Assembly: GCF_000878195.1 (NCBI RefSeq)
Contig: NZ_JXST01000012.1
Location: 62,001-126,000, forward strand
DNA from: Mycolicibacterium llatzerense
Lineage (GTDB): Bacteria; Actinomycetota; Actinomycetes; Mycobacteriales; Mycobacteriaceae
Reading direction: 5' to 3'
Length of the DNA stretch: 64,000 bases
A model generated the notes under the pieces. The model saw only the letters and a program-made list of their open reading frames with translations, did no database searches and was not told the origin of the DNA. This document shows positions 57,934-64,000 of the stretch, one piece after another. How positions within the stretch are numbered: the first letter of the stretch is position 1; each line of letters opens with the position of its first letter. The translations under genes were made by a program, and so were the position numbers.

Positions 57934-58938
57934 GTGCGCACCGCCGGGATGGCGATGCTCAGCCTGACCGGGCTGGCGCTGTCGATCGCGGCGGCCATGA
58001 TCATCGGGCCTGCCGACCTCGGCATCGGTGACGTGTATGCGGTCGTCGCGCAACATCTTTGGGGCCGCCCAGCGGACATCGCACCGATCGATGACGGCAT
58101 CGTCTGGGAACTGCGGCTGCCACGAGCGTTGTTGGCCGCCATCTGTGGGGCGGGCCTGGGCATCTGCGGGGCGATCCTGCAGTCGCTGATGCGCAACCCG
58201 TTGGCCGACCCGTTCATGCTGGGCATCTCCTCTGGCGCGTCCACGGGAGCGGTGCTGGTCGTTGTCGTGGGTATCGGTGGCGCGCTGACGCTGTCGGGCG
58301 GCGCCTTCGTGGGTGCGGTGATCGCGTTCGCGATCGTGCTGGCCCTCGCGGCGGCCGCCGGCGGCGGACCGGACCGGGTGGTGCTCGCCGGAGTAGCTGG
58401 TACTCAGCTCTTTTCGGCGACGACGGCGATGGTGGTGTTCTCGTCGGCCGACGCGCAACAAACCCGCGGGGTGCTGTTCTGGTTGCTGGGGTCGCTGGGC
58501 GGCGCGAGCTGGCATCAGGTGGCGATGTGCGGCCTCATCTGCGCGGCCTGCCTCGGTGTCTGCTGGCTGCAGTCGGATGCGTTGGACGCGTTCGCCTTCG
58601 GTCGTGACGCGGCCGCCGCCCTGGGCGTCTCGGTTCGGCGGGTCCGGATCATCCTGCTGCTGACGACGGCGCTGCTGACGGCCGTGTTGGTGAGTGCCGC
58701 GGGCGCAATCGGTTTCGTCGGGCTGGTGTTGCCGCACGCGGCGCGGATGATCGTCGGGCCGTCGCACCGTCGACTGCTGCCGGTCACCGCGATCGCCGGC
58801 GCCATCTTTCTGGTCTGGGTCGACGCCGCGGCGCGCACGGTGTTCGCGCCGCAGGAGCTGCCCGTCGGTGTGGTGACCGCGCTCGTCGGCGTACCGATCT
58901 TCATGTGGATTCTTGCCCGCCGCAGGAGGATTCGATGA
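57934..58938 (+). CDS. btuC: ABC permease, FecCD/BtuC family
   Basis: 334 residues, about ten TM helices. LRLPRALLAAICGAGLGICG, ILQSLMRNPLADPFMLGISS (the coupling region), GAIGFVGLVLPHAARMIVGP and DAAARTVFAPQELPVGVVTA are the family's conserved stretches. Forms the translocation channel for the ligand delivered by the lipoprotein. Start GTG 57934. Its TGA overlaps the ATPase ATG (ATGA). Confidence 0.9.
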   Translation: MRTAGMAMLSLTGLALSIAAAMIIGPADLGIGDVYAVVAQHLWGRPADIAPIDDGIVWELRLPRALLAAICGAGLGICGAILQSLMRNPLADPFMLGISSGASTGAVLVVVVGIGGALTLSGGAFVGAVIAFAIVLALAAAAGGGPDRVVLAGVAGTQLFSATTAMVVFSSADAQQTRGVLFWLLGSLGGASWHQVAMCGLICAACLGVCWLQSDALDAFAFGRDAAAALGVSVRRVRIILLLTTALLTAVLVSAAGAIGFVGLVLPHAARMIVGPSHRRLLPVTAIAGAIFLVWVDAAARTVFAPQELPVGVVTALVGVPIFMWILARRRRIR

Positions 58939-59708
58939 CGGGGCCGCTCGCTGCGGAATCCGTCAGCTGGTCGGCCGGCGGACGGCTCGTCGTCGACAGG
59001 GTGTCGGTGGTGGTGGCCGAAGGCGAGACGCTGGGCCTGCTCGGGCCCAATGGCGCCGGCAAGTCGTCGATGCTGCGGCTGCTCGCTGGACTACGGCGCG
59101 CCGACGGTGGGGCGGTGCTGCTCGACGGACGTCCGCTCGCCGACATCCGGCGGCGGGCCGTCGCGCAGCGTATTGCCGTGGTCGAGCAGCAGGTCAGTAC
59201 CGACCTGGACCTGACCGTCGAGCAGATCGTCCGGCTGGGTCGAATTCCGCACCGCGGCATCTGGTCTGGCAATGCCGACGCGGACGATCGCGCTGTCGAG
59301 CGGGCTCTTGAGCAGACCGAGACGACGGCCATGCGCGGCCGCGATTGGCGCACGCTGTCCGGCGGCGAGCAACAGCGGGTGCAGATCGCCCGGGCGCTCG
59401 CGCAGGAACCGCGCGAGCTGCTGCTCGACGAACCCACCAACCACCTCGACATCCGGCACCAGTTCGAGCTGTTGGCGCTCATTCGCGCGCTGCCGGTGAC
59501 GGCCGTGGTGACGCTGCACGACCTCACCCTCGCGGCATTGTTCTGCGACCGGCTCGTCGTGCTCGATCAGGGCCGCGTCGTCGCGGCCGGAACTCCCGCC
59601 GAAGTCCTGACCGCCGAACTGATCTCGTCGGTCTACGGCATCGCGGCCCGCGTCATCCCCGACGGTGCCGGCGCCGGCCGCCCCACGATTCAGCTCCTCC
59701 CGCCGTAA
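58935..59708 (+). CDS. btuD: ABC transporter ATPase, BtuD/FecE family
   Basis: 257 residues: Walker A GPNGAGKS (37-44), Q-loop VVEQQ, signature LSGGEQQRV (141-149), Walker B LLLDEP (162-167), H-loop TLHDLTLA. Powers the permease. Start ATG 58935 with GGAGGA upstream, overlapping btuC by 4 nt. Followed immediately by the hairpin element at 59713, which is probably the operon terminator. Confidence 0.9.
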   Translation: MTGPLAAESVSWSAGGRLVVDRVSVVVAEGETLGLLGPNGAGKSSMLRLLAGLRRADGGAVLLDGRPLADIRRRAVAQRIAVVEQQVSTDLDLTVEQIVRLGRIPHRGIWSGNADADDRAVERALEQTETTAMRGRDWRTLSGGEQQRVQIARALAQEPRELLLDEPTNHLDIRHQFELLALIRALPVTAVVTLHDLTLAALFCDRLVVLDQGRVVAAGTPAEVLTAELISSVYGIAARVIPDGAGAGRPTIQLLPP

Positions 59709-59712
59709 AGCC

Positions 59713-59773
59713 CGCGAGCAGACGTGAAACTGTCGATTCGCGGTCGAATTCGACAGTTTTGCGTCTGCTCGCG
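59713..59773. repeat. Large hairpin element of the GCGAGCAGACG family, copy 2
   Basis: CGCGAGCAGACG (59713-59724), TG internal loop, AAACTGTCG, ATTCG / CGAAT, CGACAGTTT, TG, CGTCTGCTCGCG (59762-59773); loop CGGT, one bulged base. Twelve-bp perfect outer arms. Shares GCGAGCAGACG and the GTTTTGCGTCTGCTCGC right arm with 40474-40533. Four nt after the btuD stop. Confidence 0.87.
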
Positions 59774-59814
59774 AGGACCCGAAATTGCCGACCGGTAGCA
59801 CCACTTCGGGCACT

Positions 59815-59820
59815 TAGTCT
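59815..59820 (+). promoter_or_regulatory. -10 box TAGTCT of the CHAP gene (leaderless)
   Basis: TAGTCT, 6 nt before the ATG at 59827. Confidence 0.55.
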
Positions 59821-59826
59821 GAAAAT

Positions 59827-60390
59827 ATGCACAAACGCGCGTGGCGCATCCTGCTGGTCGTCGCTGCCCTGGTGATGGTGGGTGTCGCCGGCCTGGCCGG
59901 GTATCGCGGCTACCGCGAGCACATCGCCCGACCGGATTTCCCCGCTGTCGATACCTCGCGGCTGAGCCCCGGGCGCGCAGCCGTCGTGCACATCCTGGCC
60001 CAGGAGTACGCCGCCCAATCCGGCATGTCCAAGTACTCGGAGGGCAACGACGAGCCATGGTGCGCGGACTTCACCAGCTGGGTGATGCGGGAATCCGGCA
60101 AACCCTTCACCAATCCCAATTCCGGGCACTGGCGCATACCTGGCGTCATGACGCTCACTGACTACCTGCACTCCGAGGGGCGCTGGGAGTCACCGGACTA
60201 TTCGCCACTGCCCGGCGACATGGTGCTCTACGACAAGCCGAGCCCGAAGGGTCAGCACGTCAACATCGTGCTCATCAACGACGACGGCACGCTCACCACG
60301 GTCGGCGGGGGCGAGGGCACCAACGTGGGCCTGTCGACCTACAAGATCGCCGACGATCCGGGCATCCGGGGCTTCGGCCGCTACGAATGA
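59827..60390 (+). CDS. Exported CHAP-domain amidase/peptidase
   Basis: 187 residues: N-terminal signal/anchor (RILLVVAALVMVGVAGLAGY) then a CHAP domain with catalytic Cys79 (EPWCADFTSWVM) and His144 (KGQHVNIVLIND). Expected to cut peptidoglycan stem peptides or cross-bridges outside the membrane. No lytic partner nearby. Flanked by two different hairpins (59713-59773 and 60400-60452). The convergent htdX gene follows. Confidence 0.85.
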   Translation: MHKRAWRILLVVAALVMVGVAGLAGYRGYREHIARPDFPAVDTSRLSPGRAAVVHILAQEYAAQSGMSKYSEGNDEPWCADFTSWVMRESGKPFTNPNSGHWRIPGVMTLTDYLHSEGRWESPDYSPLPGDMVLYDKPSPKGQHVNIVLINDDGTLTTVGGGEGTNVGLSTYKIADDPGIRGFGRYE

Positions 60391-60399
60391 TCCGCGCCG

Positions 60400-60452
60400 A
60401 ACGTGAAGTCGATGGTGAGATTTCGCTGGAATCTCGCCATCAACTTCACGTT
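60400..60452. repeat. Hairpin element between convergent CHAP and htdX genes
   Basis: AACGTGAAGT-c-GATGG-t-GAGATT (60400-60422) pairs with AATCTC-g-CCATC-a-ACTTCACGTT (60430-60452): 21 paired bases, one mismatch, one wobble, 7-nt loop. Likely bidirectional terminator; sequence differs from the GCGAGCAGACG family. Confidence 0.8.
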
Positions 60453-60526
60453 GGAAACGACAAGAGCATCGGCTCCAAATCGCAAGTGCCGCAGGAGAGC
60501 CGACGCGCCTGGGCGCGCGACGAGAG

Positions 60527-61369
60527 CTACAGCCCGGTGACCGTCGCCGTCAGGTGCGGGTAACCCTTCGACAGGTTGCGCAGCGCCAGCTCCCAACCCC
60601 CGTCGATGGGTTCGACGTACAGCCCGACCTTCGCCGGCAGCAGCACGGGCTTGCCGAACTTGACGGAATACCGAACCGCATCCGGCAGCTGGCCCTCGAT
60701 GTTGGCCAGTACCGCTGCGGCGCTGAACATTCCGTGCGCGATCGCGGTCGGGAAGCCGAACAGCTTGGCACCGATGGAGCTGGTGTGGATCGGGTTGTGG
60801 TCGCCGCCGACGTCGGCGTAGTGCCTAATCTGACCCGGCGTGATGCTGATGACCGCGTTGGGCGGCGGCAGCTTCGGCTGCTTGACCGGCTCCGGCTTCG
60901 GGCCACCCGAGAGGCTGGTCCGCTGCTGGTGCAGGAACGTGGTGACCTGGTTCCACACCAGGTCATTGCCGACCTTGATGTCGGTCACGATGTCGACCAG
61001 CAGGCCCTTGCGGTGCTCGCGCAGGTTCTCCGCTCGCACCGCCACGTCCAGCTTGTCGGTCACCTTGATGGGCCGGTACTGGGTGATGTGGTTCTCGATG
61101 TGCACCGAACCCATTGCGGCGAACGGGAAATCGAACCCGGTGACCAACGACATCATGGTCGGGAACGTCAACGCGAACGGGTAGGTGAGCGGCACGGTGT
61201 CGCCGAACCGCAGGCCGGTCACCGCGGCGTACTCGGCCACGTTGGTCGGGTCGATGGTCAGGCCCGACACCTTGACCGTGCGTACCGGCAGGGTGGCACC
61301 CCGCGACACGAACGGCAGCGCACCCGCCACCGCCCGTGCCATGTTCAGAAGACCGTTGGGCTGCGACAT
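60527..61369 (-). CDS. htdX: (3R)-hydroxyacyl-thioester dehydratase HtdX
   Basis: 280-residue double-hotdog MaoC-like dehydratase with the hydratase-2 motif VGGDHNPIHTSSIGAKLFGF and HGMFSAAAVLANIEGQLPDA. Same length as Rv0241c as I recall. Dehydrates (3R)-hydroxyacyl thioesters, possibly in mycolic-acid-related elongation. Start ATG 61369; one base separates it from the fabG4 stop, so the two are cotranscribed. Confidence 0.92.
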   Translation of the reverse strand: MSQPNGLLNMARAVAGALPFVSRGATLPVRTVKVSGLTIDPTNVAEYAAVTGLRFGDTVPLTYPFALTFPTMMSLVTGFDFPFAAMGSVHIENHITQYRPIKVTDKLDVAVRAENLREHRKGLLVDIVTDIKVGNDLVWNQVTTFLHQQRTSLSGGPKPEPVKQPKLPPPNAVISITPGQIRHYADVGGDHNPIHTSSIGAKLFGFPTAIAHGMFSAAAVLANIEGQLPDAVRYSVKFGKPVLLPAKVGLYVEPIDGGWELALRNLSKGYPHLTATVTGL

Positions 61370-61370
61370 G

Positions 61371-62720
61371 TCAGGCACCCAACAGAGCCTGGCCGCAGAC
61401 CCGAATCGTGTTGCCGGTGACGGCATTCGAGGCGGGGCTGGCGAAGTACGCGATCAGCTCGGCGACGTCGACCGGCAGGCCGCCCTGGAACAGCGAGTTG
61501 AGGCGACGGCCGACCTCGCGGGTGGCCAGCGGGATGGCGTCGGTCATCTTGGTCTCGATGAAGCCCGGCGCGACGGCGTTGATGGTGACGCCCTTCTCGC
61601 CGAACACCTCTGCATACGCGTCGGTCATGCCGATCATGCCGGCCTTGGTGGCGGCGTAGTTGGTCTGGCCGCGGTTACCGGCGATACCGGCCATCGACGA
61701 CAGGCCGACGATCCGGCCGCCATCACCGATGGCGCCGTTCTCCACCAGGCCCTGCGCAAGGCGTTGCGGCGCAAGCAGGTTCACGGCGATGACCGAGTCC
61801 CAGCGGGCGTCGTCCATGTTGGCGAGCAGCTTGTCGCGGGTGATGCCGGCGTTGTTGACGAGCACGTCGGCCTTGCCGCCGTGGTGCTCGGTCAGGTGCG
61901 CGACGATCTGGGCGACGGCGTCGTCGGCCGTCACGTCGAGGGCCAGCGCGGTGCCGCCGACTGCGGCAGCGGTCTCGGTGAGCGCGTCGGCCGCCTGCGG
62001 GACGTCGATGGCGACGACGGCAGCGCCGTCCCGGGCGAACACCCGGGCGATCTCGGCACCGATGCCGCGGGCGGCACCGGTCACCAGCGCGACCTTGCCG
62101 GCCAGCGGCTTGTCCCAGTCGGCCGGGGCGACCGAGTCGGCGGCGCCGACGTAGAACACCTGCCCGTCGACGTAGGCCGACTTGCCCGACAGCAGGAAGC
62201 GGACGGTCGACTCGATGCCGGAGGCGGCCGGCGAGGCGCCCGCCGACAGGTAGACCAGGCCGATGGTGGCGCCGCGCTGCAGCTCCTTGCCGAGCGAGCG
62301 GGTGAAGCCTTCGAGGGCGCGCTGGGCGATGCGCTCGTCGATGCTGTCGGTCTCATCGGGCGTGGTGCCGACGACGACGACGCGGCTGTTGGCGGCCAGG
62401 TTGCGCAGCACCGGGGTGAAGAACTCGTGGAGCTGCTTGAGCTGCTCGGGCTTGGTGATGCCGGTGGCGTCGAACAGCAGACCACCGAACGAGTCGGCCC
62501 AGCGGCCGCCCACGTTGTTGCCGACCAGGTCGTAGTCGTCGGCCAGCGCTGCGCGCAAGGGCTCGGCGACGCGGCCTGCGCCGCCGATCAGCAGCGGACC
62601 GGCCAGGGCGGGCTCGCCGGCCTGGTAGCGGCGCAGCGGCTGGGGCTGCGGCACGCCGAGTTGCTTGGCCAGGAAGGAACCCGGACCGGAGGTGAGGACT
62701 TGGGAGAGGACGTCAGCCAT
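61371..62720 (-). CDS. fabG4: 3-oxoacyl reductase FabG4
   Basis: 449-residue two-domain, high-molecular-weight FabG: an N-terminal flavodoxin-like domain and a C-terminal short-chain dehydrogenase with [22 protein letters not shown] in [16 protein letters not shown], and Ser/Tyr/Lys in [20 protein letters not shown] with K two residues on. NADH-dependent reduction of 3-oxoacyl-CoA. Counterpart of Rv0242c (about 454). Start ATG 62720. Divergent from fadA2. Confidence 0.95.
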   Translation of the reverse strand: MADVLSQVLTSGPGSFLAKQLGVPQPQPLRRYQAGEPALAGPLLIGGAGRVAEPLRAALADDYDLVGNNVGGRWADSFGGLLFDATGITKPEQLKQLHEFFTPVLRNLAANSRVVVVGTTPDETDSIDERIAQRALEGFTRSLGKELQRGATIGLVYLSAGASPAASGIESTVRFLLSGKSAYVDGQVFYVGAADSVAPADWDKPLAGKVALVTGAARGIGAEIARVFARDGAAVVAIDVPQAADALTETAAAVGGTALALDVTADDAVAQIVAHLTEHHGGKADVLVNNAGITRDKLLANMDDARWDSVIAVNLLAPQRLAQGLVENGAIGDGGRIVGLSSMAGIAGNRGQTNYAATKAGMIGMTDAYAEVFGEKGVTINAVAPGFIETKMTDAIPLATREVGRRLNSLFQGGLPVDVAELIAYFASPASNAVTGNTIRVCGQALLGA

Positions 62721-62778
62721 TGCAAGCCTTTCTGCGGACGTATTTGCCAGAGACGGAAGCGTCTTGTCACAGACGAAC

Positions 62779-62792
62779 TTACTCCAGAGTAA
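62779..62792. promoter_or_regulatory. 14-bp palindromic operator in the fabG4-fadA2 region
   Basis: TTACTCCAGAGTAA, a perfect repeat TTACTC-CA-GAGTAA, covering the -35 region of the fadA2 promoter (-10 at 62803-62808). TetR-like symmetry. Confidence 0.6.
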
Positions 62793-62802
62793 GAACGGTG
62801 GG

Positions 62803-62808
62803 TAATAT
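62803..62808 (+). promoter_or_regulatory. -10 box TAATAT of fadA2
   Basis: TAATAT with a predicted start near 62815, giving a ~50-nt leader with GGAG at 62855-62858 before the GTG at 62866. Confidence 0.55.
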
Positions 62809-62865
62809 AGGCGTCAAGAGACATCTTGCCTCAGTCATCCAACGTCAACGAACTGGAGAAATACC

Positions 62866-64000
62866 GTGGCCGAGACCAACAGCCGCCGCCGCGTGGCAGT
62901 CCTGGGTGGTAACCGCATTCCCTTCGCACGATCCGACGGTGCGTACGCGAACGCCTCCAACCAGGACATGTTCACCGCTGCACTGGACGGTCTGATCGAC
63001 CGCTTCAACCTCAACGGCGAGAAGCTCGACATGGTGATCGGCGGCGCCGTCCTCAAGCACAGCCGTGATTTCAATCTCATGCGCGAGTGTGTACTGGGCA
63101 CGTCGCTGTCGCCGTACACCCCGGCGTTCGATCTGCAGCAGGCCTGCGGCACCGGTCTGCAGTCGGCCATCGCGGCCGCTGACGGCATCGCTGCCGGCCG
63201 CTACGAGGTGGCCGCGGCCGGTGGCGTGGACACCGCCTCGGACGCGCCCATCGCCCTCGGCAACGACCTGCGCCGGGTGCTGCTGAGCCTGCGCCGGGCC
63301 AAGTCGAACGTCGACCGCCTCAAGCTCGTCGGCAAGCTGCCGTCGGCCGTCGGCGTCGAGATTCCGGTCAACAGCGAGGCCCGCACCGGGCTGTCGATGG
63401 GCGAGCACGCCGCCATGACCGCCAAGGAAATGGGCGTCAAGCGCACCGACCAGGACGCCCTGGCCGCCGCCAGCCACCAGAACATGGCCGCCGCCTACGA
63501 CCGCGGCTTCTTCGATGACCTGGTCAGCCCCTTCCTGGGCCTGTACCGCGACAACAACCTGCGTGCCGACTCGTCGACCGAGAAGCTGGCCAAGCTCAAG
63601 CCTGTCTTCGGCGTGAAGCTGGGCGACGCCACCATGACCGCGGGCAACTCGACCCCGCTGACCGACGGTGCCTCGGTGGCGCTGCTGTCCACCGATGAGT
63701 GGGCGGCCGAGCACAACATCCCGGTGCTGGCCTACTTCGTCGACTCCGAGACCGCCGCCGTCGACTACGTCAACGGCAAGGACGGCCTGCTCATGGCCCC
63801 GACCTACGCCGTGCCGCGCCTGCTGGCCCGCAATGGCCTGACGCTGCAGGACTTCGACTTCTACGAGATCCACGAGGCCTTCGCCTCCGTGGTGCTGGCC
63901 ACGCTGGCGGCCTGGGAGTCGCCGGATTACTGCAAGGGTCGCCTGGGCCTGGACGCTCCGTTGGGTGCCATCGACCGGTCCAAGCTCAACGTCAACGGCT
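62866..64000 (+). CDS. fadA2: Acetyl-CoA acyltransferase/thiolase FadA2 (3' end outside window)
   Basis: First 378 codons of a thiolase, about 440 aa in Rv0243. Nucleophile Cys94 in QQACGTGLQS, GDATMTAGNSTPLTDGAS and catalytic His in FYEIHEAFASVVL. Cleaves 3-ketoacyl-CoA in beta-oxidation, or the reverse condensation. Start GTG 62866 with GGAG 7 nt upstream. The final Cys-His block lies past the right edge. Confidence 0.95.
   Translation, partial: MAETNSRRRVAVLGGNRIPFARSDGAYANASNQDMFTAALDGLIDRFNLNGEKLDMVIGGAVLKHSRDFNLMRECVLGTSLSPYTPAFDLQQACGTGLQSAIAAADGIAAGRYEVAAAGGVDTASDAPIALGNDLRRVLLSLRRAKSNVDRLKLVGKLPSAVGVEIPVNSEARTGLSMGEHAAMTAKEMGVKRTDQDALAAASHQNMAAAYDRGFFDDLVSPFLGLYRDNNLRADSSTEKLAKLKPVFGVKLGDATMTAGNSTPLTDGASVALLSTDEWAAEHNIPVLAYFVDSETAAVDYVNGKDGLLMAPTYAVPRLLARNGLTLQDFDFYEIHEAFASVVLATLAAWESPDYCKGRLGLDAPLGAIDRSKLNVNG

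Noticed and set aside
1..64000. tRNA, rRNA, insertion sequences and transposases
   Set aside because: I looked for conserved tRNA arms, rRNA segments and DDE/HUH transposase motifs and saw none.

Overview
The window is high-GC actinobacterial DNA from a mycobacterium, probably an environmental, fast-growing Mycolicibacterium-type species. The evidence is mmpL3, aftD, an arabinogalactan/LAM membrane cluster, many fadD/fadE genes, WS/DGAT acyltransferases, and many genes that start 6-8 nt after a TANNNT -10 box (leaderless). The backbone follows the M. tuberculosis Rv0206c-Rv0243 order as I remember it, with blocks gained, lost and moved.

Layout. 1-5.0 kb: mmpL3 (cut by the left edge), a NYN-domain gene, trmB and divergent Rv0209-like. 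5.2-11.2 kb: pckA with a terminator, a CaCA-type exchanger, fadD4 and a double-hotdog protein (Rv0216-like). 11.2-18.9 kb: an accessory cluster with a PucR regulator, a PaaI-type thioesterase, an NTF2-like protein, an acyl-CoA synthetase, a KstD-like flavoprotein, a Zn alcohol dehydrogenase and a KshA-type Rieske oxygenase. It looks like a steroid or terpenoid ring-degradation operon, with two tandem 14-bp palindromes in its control region. 19-30.9 kb: a small membrane protein, lipW, an asparagine permease, a WS/DGAT enzyme, a DUF559 nuclease-like gene bracketed by 62-bp direct repeats, a septum-formation-like protein, a two-domain acyl-CoA dehydrogenase, lipC and an Rv0221-like WS/DGAT. 30.9-42.4 kb: a lipO-fadD12-acyltransferase operon divergent from echA1 with a KstR-type operator between them, two exported proteins, a second two-domain acyl-CoA dehydrogenase, an RibD/DHFR-like reductase, a TetR gene coupled to a 44-codon ORF, a 73-aa protein and an aldehyde dehydrogenase with a near-KstR site.

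42.4-56.6 kb is the envelope polysaccharide region: a methyltransferase and glycosyltransferase (Rv0224c/Rv0225-like), an inserted polyprenyl-phosphate sugar transferase, Rv0226c, Rv0227c and Rv0228 counterparts, aftD with its 57-aa partner, lpqI and a TetR. 56.7-59.7 kb holds a cobalamin riboswitch followed by a lipoprotein/permease/ATPase import operon, read as btuFCD. The end has a CHAP-domain exported protein, htdX, fabG4 and fadA2 (cut by the right edge).

Most notable: (1) the DUF559 gene between near-identical palindromic repeats, with an apparent one-base G-run slip at its start; (2) a 55-bp interrupted palindrome inside the reading frame of an acyl-CoA synthetase; (3) two intergenic hairpins sharing the arm GCGAGCAGACG; (4) the B12 riboswitch and BtuFCD; (5) the KshA/KstD-like accessory operon with paired operators; (6) two envelope genes (Rv0226c-like and aftD) without an ATG/GTG/TTG at the expected start. 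Comparisons to M. tuberculosis and family assignments come from memory and from reading the sequence, not from database searches.
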